A DNA stretch of 18,125 bases from Pleurotus ostreatus/Saccharomyces cerevisiae fusant (lineage: Eukaryota > Opisthokonta), in assembly GCA_024196135.1 (NCBI GenBank), contig JAMQCK010000663.1:1-18125 (forward strand), given 5' to 3'. The notes below the pieces were generated by a model. That model did no database searches, had not been told where the DNA came from, and was given only the letters and a program-made list of their open reading frames with translations. The translations under genes were made by a program, and so were the position numbers. This document shows positions 8,041-16,877 of the stretch, in pieces; positions within the stretch are counted from its first letter, which is position 1, and each line of letters opens with the position of its first letter.

Positions 8041-9862
8041 TCAGGCAATCCGAACGGCCGCCATTTTCTCCTCTATGCCCAAGTCTCCCGAGACGCCAAG
8101 AATTCGACCCAGGTCGTCGAGAGACAGCCACTCGCGACGAAATTGGCCGTAGGGATCGTCCTTCCCTGCTAGCGCCGGCGTCGTGCCCTTATAGTAACGC
8201 GAATGGAAAACCTTGGCTAAGCGCTCGTCAATATCGTCGTATGTGATGGACTCCAACGTCGGGTAGGGAAACACGCGATCCAGAAAATTGACGGCGGAGG
8301 CCACGCGTCCCGTCTCTAACTCGGACAAGTTCCTCTGGAGTCCAACATTGAGTACGAGGCTCCGATCCAGGACCGAGTGGGCGTCGGGAATGGTATCGGA
8401 GAAGTAATCAAAATCGACCTGCAAGGAGAGATACGAGAGCTCAGGGCATCGGTTGGCCAGGCATGCCAAGTCACGCAGGCGCATGTTGCGCGGCTCAACC
8501 TTTTCCTGGAAGAAAACCAAGCTCTCGAGTTGCGGCCACGCTTGCGTGAGAGTGTCAAGCACGGCGCCGAGGTCCCTGCAAAAGCCGCAAATATCGAGAG
8601 TCGCGTGCGTGATATTGTCAAGCGCCCCGAGCCCTTTGAACATCGCGCGATAATCTTGCATCCGGAAGATACCATCGAACTCGGTCGTGAGAGTGAGGTG
8701 CGTCAGCGTGTTCGGGTCGCAGCGCCTGAGGATGGCAGAGTGCATCACCTGCGCTGGCTTCAGGTCGTCGGCGCGATGCTGCCAACCGCGGATCTGCAGC
8801 GACTTGAGCTTCAGCTGGTTTGTCGTGATGTTGTCGAGAGCAACGGCTACACATCGCATGCGGACTGGGTCAGTGAGGCGCAGCGTGGTCAGCGCAAAGA
8901 ATCCTGGCGCAGGATCCGCTCGTAGCTCGCGTCCAAATAGCCCTTCGATCTTGTAGTCTTCATAGTCCCCCGCGCTGCTCCTAGCCATGGTAAACTCCTC
9001 CGGCTCGAACTTAAGATGAAGTTCTTCGAGGTGCGGCAGGCTGCGCAAAATGGGGAACATTCTAAGCTCGTTGTCCAGCATGATACCGAGGGAGCGGAGC
9101 TTGTCCAGTTGACAGACACGTCCAAGAAGAGTGTGCGGGCGGCGTAGGTCGTGCAGGCTGAGACATGGCATGTGCGGTGGTCTTTTGCGCTGTGTGACCT
9201 TGAAGTCCATTGTTTCGCACAATTCTTGGGAGCGCGGGCCCAGTTCCAGGCGATAGACGTTGGGGAGGAGCACAGCGCCCGGACGGATGTTGAAGATGGC
9301 GTGGACGAGATCAATGTCGAAGTGCAGAGTATTGTCTTCGTCCGGGTCAAGCACTGCGTCTTCGATAATCTTGATGCGGCGGGCGTAGAACTGTAGCCGC
9401 GCCCAGTCATTTAGTCCAAACGAGAATTTGCGCTTCAGCTCCAAAATAGTCTGCGTGGGAGTTAGTCAGTGCCACAAAGACACGCTGGATCGGGCGACGC
9501 ACATGATCCTCAGGCTCCTCTATATCCTCATTATTCCGTCTGTCCTTCGCTGGTTTAAGCACAAGGCGCGTGTTTGTCTCGGCCTTGAAGCCATGTCGGA
9601 GAACCATGAAGAGTGGCAGGAGGCTCGTCTGCCGCTCCCATAGGACGTCGAGCGCGATGTCGCCGATGGTTTTGTTGGCGATCGTGAATGGAAGGACGCT
9701 CGAATTTCCGAACTGGCGGCGGGCACGATGGAGGATGAGCGATGCAATGTCATAGAGCTCGAAGACGCGGCTAGCGGCGCTGGGTGACGAGGTGGCGTCG
9801 AGGACCGGGGCAGCACTCGAGTGCATGGCGAAGTCGGGAGATGGTGCGGCGTCGGAAGACAT
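8041..9862 (-). CDS. F-box-like/LRR protein without the C-terminal tail (gene 4)
   Basis: On the minus strand, exon 1 (9862-9503) and exon 2 (9450-8041) encode 589 residues. The start MSSDAAPSPDF has a purine at -3; an in-frame ATG at 10021 would add 53 residues unlike the paralogues. Residues about 25-95 are the F-box-like domain, with SAASRVFELYDIAS and IALDVLWERQTSLLPLF. The 52-nt phase-0 intron follows H120. Exon 2 begins TILELKRKF and reaches NDWARLQFYARRIKIIED (W136). LRR-like segments follow, including LPHLEELHLKF, FFALTTLRLTD and RCPELSYLSLQV. It ends 29 residues after the start of EWLSLDDLGRILG (W561), exactly where genes 1-3 continue into their basic linker and tail. It is the only inverted member of the array. 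Function by family: possible SCF substrate receptor, with no obvious nuclear signal. Confidence 0.9.
9451..9502 (-). other. Intron of gene 4 (52 nt, phase 0)
   Basis: On the minus strand it has a GTGCGT donor, a perfect CTAAC branch site and a CACGCAG acceptor. It sits at the same domain boundary as in the other family members. Confidence 0.9.
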
Positions 9863-11664
9863 GGCGGTGGACCAGCGAATGATGGTGGGAGTCAAGTGCA
9901 AAGACGAACGACAACAAACGATCGAGCTTTGTTCAAGCTTGGCCCGGCGCCGACAACATGCGACCGGATTTATGTCCTTGTTTGGTGAACGATGGTCCAT
10001 CGAGGCTTTGTCATGTGTCATGTGAAGCGTATCGCGTGGCGGTCACGGCTTGCTTTGTCTGGCCACATTGTTCCTCTGCCACGAAATATTATCAGCTCCA
10101 AGAATATTCGACCCGCGCCACTCATTAATCCATCAATATCAAGTCTCGGTATGCGACGTACGACGGCCAATTGCTATGATTTACATCGTCACCCGGATTG
10201 CTGAAGAGTGCGGCGGGGCAGGCGTCAGCTTTGATTGGACTTGTCAGCCCTCGCGCCTCAGAGGACCCGGACGCTTCGAACAGAAGACGATAACGATGCC
10301 TTTGTATATGATGTCTGCGCTGCTATGGTTGATAGCACGACCATGAACTTCTGATGACCCGTCCAATGCTTTGAAGCAATCAGCTAAGGCGCCGTCGAGC
10401 AAGACAAGACCACACACCTCGAGACCAAGGCGGTCGGACCAACTTGGAATGGGAACGCGAGGATAGATGACGATGTTTACTCAGAAGCTGGGCGCCGACA
10501 TTGTCCAATATGCAGTTCGACAAGATAACGGAGAGACGATCTCAGGCCAGAGCAAGCGAGAAGTAGAGCACTTTCCCCCTACCAAGTTTACACGAAGGTC
10601 GAAAATTGAAACAAACTTAGACCAAGGCAATTGCCTACGCCCTGCAAGAAGGTTAGCCATGAGGACGGTTAGAACGATCCAAAGAAGTCTGACATACCCT
10701 TACGCAGCCTGACTGGACAGCAAACAATCAGTCAGTGATCTTCAGGAGAGCATGCGTATCTCAATTCCTCGCCGTCGTTCTGTGCCGCGCCTGCGCTCAC
10801 TGCTAGTTGAGGGCTACGCCGCGTGAGGTGCAGACAATGCCCGCACACGAGTGACAGTTCACCTTCTGGCAGAAGCTCAGAGGAGTACTCCTTGAGAGTT
10901 GACGGGGTAGTCATCCGACGCTATATAGGAGAATTTGCTCGTATTGTGTCCAAACGATACAGAATGGAGGGGAACAAGAGCGCAGAATACAATGGACTCC
11001 TTTGTACTCGATTCACTTTAGGGCCGGCTGAATGACTTGGAAGCAGTAACCGGATTCTCATCCTCCTCGACCCCAACGTTCATCCTCCCTGTCTCTAACT
11101 CGTGCATTGCGCCCATACACGATGACATGAACAGCCCTTGCTTACGGTGTCTTCCCTCATCTGGACCCGCCGTCGTCAAGCGTCGAGTACGACAGCCAGA
11201 GAGCTCAGTCCTGCGCGATCGGCTCTTTCAAAACTTGCCAGCGCGCCCTCTACTCAATTGAGGGGTAGCAGGATGGCGCGGTACATAGGAACCGTGCTGG
11301 GGGGAGTCTGAAGGTGCGTGCGCTACGTGATCTGATATTGCACCGATGCTCATGCTCGAGTATAGGTCGATCCTTTGTGTGAGGGCATGGGCTAATCTAC
11401 TACACGCTTGCGGATCATCAATGCCTACTCCCTCCTCGCGAAAAAAGGGGGCGTGTTCCGTTGCTCTTGACCTTGAAGAGCTAGAATCCTAAGACTTACA
11501 TTCCGTTGACGGCACTCCCAGTCATCGCTCGCCAGCCATTTCCGGACGATTGAGCATCCCCTCATGCGCCCGCTCTGGTCAGAATCTCCCAGGCCAAATG
11601 TTCACAGCGGGACGATCGTACTCGACAGACGATGCGGCGTCGCCGACTCGGAAGGTTCGATCGC
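9863..11664. other. Intergenic region upstream of gene 4, no supported gene
   Basis: About 1.8 kb hold only short ORFs without recognisable motifs. On the gene 4 strand there is an ATAAAT at 9968-9973, about 105 nt before its ATG, as a weak TATA candidate, and a near-match to the array motif (CCATCGTTC, 9986-9994). TATATAG at 10922-10928 lies just before repeat copy B (about 10955-11100). A CATTGTTC occurs at 10066-10073 on the plus strand. I see nothing else. Confidence 0.5.
10955..11100 (+). repeat. Diverged interspersed repeat, copy B
   Basis: It aligns with copy A (about 1284-1445) through a series of short exact blocks in the same order, including GAACAAG, TACAATGG, AGGGCCGGCT and CTGTCTCT. 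It is shorter than copy A because of gaps around 10985-11005. TATATAG at 10922 stands about 30 nt before it. It codes for no recognisable protein. Confidence 0.4.
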
Positions 11665-12072
11665 TCAAAGGGTGTCATCGCCGTCGGGCAACTTCAGCGG
11701 CTGCGCGTTGAGCATGTAGTCCGCATCCTCGTTCTCAGTATGAGATCTGCACGTTGAAGACCATGACATTGTGGGCCGTTCAGGTGTAGGCTGTCTAGGG
11801 TCTCGTCGTATGTACCTGTGCTTTCATGTACTTCTACCGCCGGCCTCCGCTTTGCAATGTCATCGTCGCTGAACACCCTAGTCCCTTGCATGCCGCCATG
11901 CGTCCGCCAGGCCCGGTAGTCTCGTCGCTCTTTGACCTCCTCCCCGGTCGGACAACTCGACATCACTCATATGACCAGCACGCCCATGATTATCCCGGGC
12001 AGTAGCGATGTAAGTCGTTGATTTCGCTTCTCCAATGGGAATCAGGCTGACATGTAAGGAGCTTGGGCGCAT
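11665..12072 (-). pseudogene. Probable broken coding sequence, unknown family
   Basis: On the minus strand, highly protein-like text appears in successive frames. EEVKERRDYRAWRTHGGM, then VFSDDDIAKRRPAVEV and GTYDETLDSLHL share one frame (about 11945-11780). HNVMVFNVQISY is in a second (about 11778-11738). ENEDADYMLNAQPLKLPDG, ending in a stop at 11667-11665, is in a third. I found no splice sites of the right phase that connect all three, so one or two small frameshifts are the simplest reading. Upstream, a frame from ATG 12072 (MRPSSLHVSLIPIGEAK) runs to about 11878. It is divergent to the zinc-finger-like gene, about 115 nt from that gene's possible first ATG. The family is not recognised. 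A multi-exon gene with unusual introns remains possible. Confidence 0.3.
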
Positions 12073-12186
12073 CGGACACCGTCAGTCGCCACGAGCTCAA
12101 GCCTTCCCTTCAGACCTTCGCTATGTGAAGCGCGCTGGCCGGAAACTGGTTTAAGCTCCGCAATCCTTCAAAGCGAGGAGACAAAC

Positions 12187-12689
12187 ATGATGGCGAATCG
12201 TCACTCGGTGGACTCTGGTGAGTGGCATCTTCGACATATCGTATTGATCTTCATGCAGTCCTTTCAGTTTCGCGCTCGTCGACGGGCTACGGAGCAAATA
12301 CCATTGTCAGGCTTCCCCGCGTCCTGCGAAGTGGCTTCCGAGCAAATGTAGCCACCCAACTCGCGTGCTTCTCACGTGAACTCGCACGCCGGTTCGACTG
12401 CGGTATGCCACTTCCGACTTCCAGTTGGCTTTGTTCCACACCACCAACAAGACGCCCAAAGCAAGGCTAAAAGGACCTCATTCGGCCGCCATGTTCGACC
12501 GTTGGGCCGTCCAGTATGATTACGGTTGTGTCGGCGATGGCGTCTATATCGAAGACAAGTACGCGGTCATTCGCGGGTCATCTGCGAAGCTGAAGCTCTC
12601 TTTGTTCACAGCCTGCCACCCCAAGAAACAATGTTCGGCGTATCTGATAGGCCTTGCTCGCAGCCTGCGCGAGAGTTCGAGCCATTCCG
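12187..12689 (+). other. Unresolved 5' exons of the zinc-finger-like gene
   Basis: ATGATGGCG at 12187 opens a short exon ending in a clean GTGAGT donor at 12218, with acceptors at 12258 or 12267 (41- or 50-nt intron) that lead into one open frame to 12470. Another donor, GTGAAC (12376), pairs with CCAG (12424). A second open frame (12380-12689, containing DRWAVQYDYGCVGDG) ends at a GTGCGT donor at 12690. The phases of these pieces do not chain into one protein by simple choices, so either an intron is misjudged or the 5' half is damaged. No domain is recognised. Confidence 0.3.
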
Positions 12690-12789
12690 GTGCGTAACCC
12701 ATCCCTTTCTTCGAGCCGTCTTCTCAATCATCCCGTGCAGTCACGGCTTCGATCGGCCACCGGTGACACAAGACAATCGCTCGGCTCAG

Positions 12790-14132
12790 GCGGTCACCGT
12801 CTAGGATATGCTCAGCGATTGCCGCGGCACGCTCTAGTCCTCTCCGTCAACGCGATCAACCAGCTCGACGATATCTTTATATTCGGTCACGAGCAATATA
12901 ATCCGACGACTGCACAATCGGAACACCTCCAGTATGATCTAGTCCCCGCGCGCACTTCCGAGCACGCATCGTCAACCGCGCACAATATTCCCTTCAGGCT
13001 GGAGGCGCGTCTCTCTTCCTCTGACACCGACACTCTCGCACCTCGGGGCACGCAGTACGCGGTTCTGGACGCGCCAAACGCGGATATGTATCACGAGCCA
13101 CTGCAGGCCCCTCGATATGGGGAACACTCGGCCGGGAGACCGACGCAGCAAGCCGTTGAGCTCGCTCGGCAGCCCGAGCCAGGAGCGTACTTCGGCGACG
13201 CGCTGGACTGTTCAACGGACGTCACCTCTGCGTCGGTCAACTCCGACTTTCCTCTGGTTCATCCTACGTGGAGCATGCCTTCTAAAGCTGAGTTGTTTAA
13301 CGAGTTCGCGACGCAGTTGCCCGCGCCTGGATTGCCTAATTCGCGCTCGGTACCTGCCGCGTCCTCTCCATTTCGCACTCCTTATGACTCGCCAATGAGT
13401 TCATCAGACTTCGTCGCCCCGAACTTACGCTCGGAGCGGCGATGCCTCGAGTGGTACGACCACCACTCGAGACAGACATCCACAATGTTCATGCCGCGAG
13501 CGACGGGAGGACTCATGCTGCACTGGCATGTCCCTCATTTCTCAGCGGGACGGGCCGAACGCCTATTGCAGCCCCGTACTCGCACCTCGATGTGACACAA
13601 AAGTGGGCAATTTCGTCAGGCATGGTATTCGTCCATATCTGACTGGATCATCAGTGACCACAAGCGATGTTGGAACCACAAAGCTCGGCCTCGTGAGGCT
13701 GCCTCCGAGCCTCTTCAAGCACCGTCCGTGATCGTGAAGGAAGGTCATCGCTACCAACCAGCGCGCGAGACCAAGAAATACTGGGAGGCATGGGTGGAAG
13801 CCTTGGGCTGCTCCCTCGAGGATATGTGTCCCACATACTCGAGCCGCTGGGTACCCTGCCGAATGCAGGGCTGCAACGAATCTGACCGCGGCTGCAACCG
13901 AGTCTTCGACGTGGTGGCCCGTAAGCACGAATTGCTCGACCACATCAGAGGACTCCTCGACAGCTTCTTCACGAACGGCCGCGAGCGCCGCATCTGTCCT
14001 TGGTTCGGGTGCACGAAGATGAAGAACAGGAGCGATATGCACCACCACCTCCACCCGAGCGAGAGACCACTTCTGCGCAGAGGAAGTCGAGAGTCCGTTT
14101 GTGGGTTGCACGAGCGTCGCGAATCAACCTAA
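12790..14132 (+). CDS. Putative C2H2-zinc-finger-like regulator (core exons only)
   Basis: Two exons, about 12790-13591 and 13655-14132, read as one frame of about 426 residues. The 63-nt intron between them (13592-13654) has a GTGACA donor, a perfect CTGAC branch site and an ATCAG acceptor, and restores frame in phase 2. The first exon is Ser/Pro/acidic-rich (FPLVHPTWSMPSKAELFNE, then YDSPMSSSDF), as in transcription-factor activation regions. The second holds two finger-like modules: C-x4-C-x17-H-x4-H (CRMQGC...KHELLDH) and C-x4-C followed by NRSDMHHHLHPSERP. The spacings are off the classical C2H2 rule, so zinc binding is plausible but unproven. If real, it would be a nuclear DNA-binding protein. 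Upstream exons are uncertain: a 51-nt intron at 12690-12740 looks best but leads to a stop, while an acceptor at 12789 keeps the frame open. A decayed gene is possible. Confidence 0.45.
13592..13654 (+). other. Intron of the zinc-finger-like gene (63 nt, phase 2)
   Basis: GTGACA donor, CTGAC branch site about 12 nt before the ATCAG acceptor. It removes the stop at 13593-13595 and links the Ser/Pro-rich exon to the zinc-finger exon in frame. Confidence 0.5.
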
Positions 14133-14387
14133 TGGATACACCACTCATCTGCGGCAGATGTCGAGACGCGGCCGTCGTTCGAGCGAGAGCCCGGTTGGCG
14201 TAGGTGGAGGGAGAGAGGAAGGTAAGGAAGACGCTGGGATTGGAACCTCGTGTAGTCGTTCCGGTGCAATTAATTCGGCTCGTTTCGCCGAGTCGACTTA
14301 CGAGCCTCGGTGTCGCTCTGGGTCCTCGGTCTACCGCTTAGAACGTTTCGCTCCAGCGCGGCTCGCGCGCGATGCCATGTCGCCGCC

Positions 14388-14414
14388 TTGAGGGCCGGTC
14401 AGATCGTGTTGAGC
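14388..14414 (+). repeat. Short third copy (C) of the interspersed repeat
   Basis: It matches 1381-1407 of copy A at 23 of 27 positions without gaps, from TTGAGGGCCGG through GTGTTGAGC. Flanking similarity is not visible. It lies about 400 nt before the gene 5 ATG. Confidence 0.35.
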
Positions 14415-14729
14415 GCATGCACGTGCGGTAGCCCGCTTACGACCGCCATAGCACGTATTTCATTTCCCTGTTGTATTCTCTGCCCTTTCTGTGCAATCTT
14501 GGCCCCTCTATTGCCGAAAATACATAGTCTTCTGTCTATCTCAACTCGGTCAGTGCCGCTTTATATTGTCAATCAGCGATTTCTGACTTACCTGAGACAG
14601 AAGTCCTTAGATCCGGTCTCTTGTCCTCGAAGTTGTCGCGGGCGTGGCATCAGATAGTCAGGCCAAAGCTTCCACCCGCTCACTCAAAATGGCACACCCA
14701 CGCACGCTGGAGAGAGCGCGGCGCTCGCC

Positions 14730-14735
14730 TATAAG
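14730..14735 (+). promoter_or_regulatory. TATA box of gene 5
   Basis: TATAAG stands 82 nt before the chosen ATG at 14817. In-frame ATGs at 14742 and 14754 lie too close to it to be in the transcript and have a pyrimidine at -3, so the box helps decide the start. Confidence 0.45.
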
Positions 14736-14816
14736 CGCCTTATGAAGCGGTGGATGGCCATTACCCTGCTCTCTTTCCCCTCCAGCCGCCGCCGCTCCCC
14801 AATCCCATTTTCCACG

Positions 14817-16381
14817 ATGCAGTCACTACGCAAAGCTTGGCAAGCTGTATGGCGTCGCCTAACGAGGTCCAAAAAGGCATCGGCGTGCACTCGTGTCGCC
14901 TCCGTATACGAGCTCATGGAGCAGATCGTCCGTACAGTCCATCATGACCAAGGAAATGGCGGCCTACTCTCGCTTCTGGTCGCGTCTCGGTTCGTGAGCC
15001 AGGTCACCCTCGATGTGCTCTGGGAGACGCAGACGGAGCTGGTACCGCTGTTCTTGACGCTACGGCCATGCGTATATGTGAAGAACTATGTGAGTCTCGC
15101 ACTCGTTGTTGTCGATCTTACACTGACCCTATCTACGAGAACACGATCCACCTTTCCGACAAGTCGGTAAACAAGCACTCGGATGGCTTCATCCGCGAGG
15201 ACGTCTGGAATCGATTCCAGAGCTATGCCCAGCGCGTCAAAATCCTCGACATCCCGTCGCTCCCCCAAGCTCCTCTTCGGCTTCATGTATCCGTCCTCAA
15301 GGCTCTCGCCTACCGTGGCACGCTGCTGCGTAATCTCCACACCGTCCGCATTCCCGGGCTGAGGGCACTCCCCCTCGACGAGAATGTTCACCTCCTCTTC
15401 TCCTTCGATCGCTCGCGGCAGAAGTCTTACGCCTCGTTCTATATGCAGGACCCCCGTTCTAAAAAGCTCACGTACATAAATAATCTATGCAAGCTGAGCG
15501 GCGTACGCGATATATTTGCGCCAGACACGGGCTTGCTGCCGCCTCTGGTGGCTTTCAGAGGCTTGCCGAACCTGGAGCGCCTTCAACTCGTGCACATAGA
15601 CCCGCTACCGCCGCCGGCAGATGCGCCTGGTTATCGTGACCTGCGCGTCCTTCGCGTAGACAGTCCAGGTCTATGCGACGCAGCCAAGACGGTCAGCGCG
15701 CTCTCCACTGAGCCGCTCGAGCTCCACCGCCTAGCCATCACCTGGACCGCGTCTCCCGTCGAGCCTGCATACGTCGCGACGACGTCAAGCGGCAAGCATA
15801 CAGCGTCACTGACGCTCTACTCCACCATCCGCCGCTGCTGCATGGCTTCCTCGCTGCGCGACATTCGCGTCCCGACGCACAGCGACGGCCGCGCGCTGGC
15901 AGCGAGCAAGCTCTTCGCCGATCTCCTCTCATTCCCGCACATCGAGCGCGCCGAAGTTGTCTTCATGCACCCCGCAGCGGACATCGATGGCGCGATCGAC
16001 TGCATGTCCGCTGCGTGGCCGCGTCTTCAGCGCCTCAGCCTGACGCACATGCGGCGGTCGATAACTTCCGCGCGGAGTACAGTCAGGCTTGCGACACTGC
16101 GCGGACTTCTGCCGCTCGTGCGGCGCTGTCCCGATTTGTCCCACCTCCGTATCGACATTGACCCAGCGAGCAGCCTTCCGGCATCAGCCTCAGCGCCTGA
16201 GGACATGTCGCCTCGGATGCAACGAGATTCCTTGACCCTTGACATAGGCGCTTTCCCAGAGAGTCGTACTGTCACCGTCGTAATCTTCCTTCAAGACCAC
16301 TTTCCTGGCGCTCGTCTTGACTACTTGGCTAACGACGATTCTGGATGCCAGTCCTTGGCTATTCTGCAGGATACGGATTGA
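14817..16381 (+). CDS. F-box-like/LRR protein, short tail-less subgroup (gene 5)
   Basis: Exons 14817-15089 and 15140-16381 encode 504 residues. The start MQSLRKAWQAVWRRL has A at -3 and lies well downstream of the TATA box. The F-box-like domain (about 22-80) contains CTRVASVYELMEQIV and VTLDVLWETQTELVPLF. A phase-0 intron follows Y91. The branch site CACTGAC favours the CGAG acceptor at 15139; the AAG acceptor at 15163 would also keep frame, with eight fewer residues. Exon 2 carries DVWNRFQSYAQRVKILD and LRRs such as LPNLERLQLVHI, YRDLRVLRVD, WPRLQRLSLTH and RCPDLSHLRIDID. It ends soon after FLQDHFPGARLDYL, without the WLS motif, basic linker or tail of genes 1-3. It is most like gene 6, sharing FPHI and DIDGA with following W-P-x-L. 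Possible SCF substrate receptor by family. Confidence 0.87.
15090..15139 (+). other. Intron of gene 5 (50 nt, phase 0; acceptor uncertain)
   Basis: GTGAGT donor, CACTGAC branch site and TACGAG acceptor. CGAG is an uncommon acceptor; the alternative AAG at 15161-15163 gives a 74-nt intron, also in phase 0. Confidence 0.7.
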
Positions 16382-16877
16382 TGTCAATGTTCTCGAGGAA
16401 ATACTGACGAATATCGATGACCAGCTTCATATGTACTACGAGTTACCTATTTAAAGACAAATTAGCCTCGTATATATCATCCTCTATATGTACTAACGCC
16501 CTCGTTGCCTTGTCCCCGGAAATTCAGTTGCTGCCCATGGATTTCGGCTGTTTCCGGGCACGGTCTGAATCATGTGAGCGGTTGAGTGCTATCCACGTGA
16601 GTAAACGTCGTCACAATCCTGGTCACATAGCCCTCCTTGCTGGCGTCGCTTAGCCATTCACGCCAGGAGGAGGCGGCGGTAGCCAAGAGCCAGCTCTTAT
16701 CATTGTCAGAAACTTTTTGATTGTGTACCGTGCGACGCTCGGAGCTCGCTTTGACCTGTACAAAGGACTTTTGTTGTTCGCGTGTATGTGTATGACCGGC
16801 ATTGATGCAACATATATAAGGCACGTACCATCATGTCGAGACCAGCCTCTGTTCCTCTTTCCCCTGACCTAGTGATC
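16382..16877. other. Intergenic region between genes 5 and 6
   Basis: About 500 bases without a supported gene. The first part (to about 16500) is AT-richer and likely holds the gene 5 3' UTR, without a canonical AATAAA. The end holds the TATA box of gene 6. None of the CCATTGTTC motifs found before genes 2 and 3 occurs here. Confidence 0.6.
16813..16819 (+). promoter_or_regulatory. TATA box of gene 6
   Basis: TATATAA lies 59 nt before the ATG at 16878. An ATG at 16833 begins only 13 nt after it, upstream of any expected transcription start, which argues for 16878 as the true start. Confidence 0.55.

Larger units (their letters stand above)
14133..14816. other. Intergenic region upstream of gene 5
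   Basis: About 680 bases without a supported gene. They contain a 7-bp inverted repeat (GGCTCGT 14278, ACGAGCC 14300), the 27-base relative of repeat copy A (14388-14414), and a TATAAG box at 14730-14735. ORFs here have no recognisable motifs. Confidence 0.5.

Noticed and set aside
8377..8925. 182-residue plus-strand open frame
   Set aside because: It lies wholly within exon 2 of gene 4, which is the conserved strand.
13563..14111. 182-residue minus-strand open frame
   Set aside because: It is antisense to the zinc-finger-like exon; the plus strand has the Cys/His pattern and an in-frame intron, while this frame shows no motif.
14229..14340. Possible minus-strand tRNA (B-box-like GGTTCCAATCC)
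   Set aside because: The flanking bases do not form a T-stem, no A box lies at the right distance, and no acceptor stem pairs.
14310..14657. 115-residue plus-strand ORF upstream of gene 5
   Set aside because: It is Cys/Leu/Ser-rich without motifs or splice context and overlaps repeat copy C; chance ORF.
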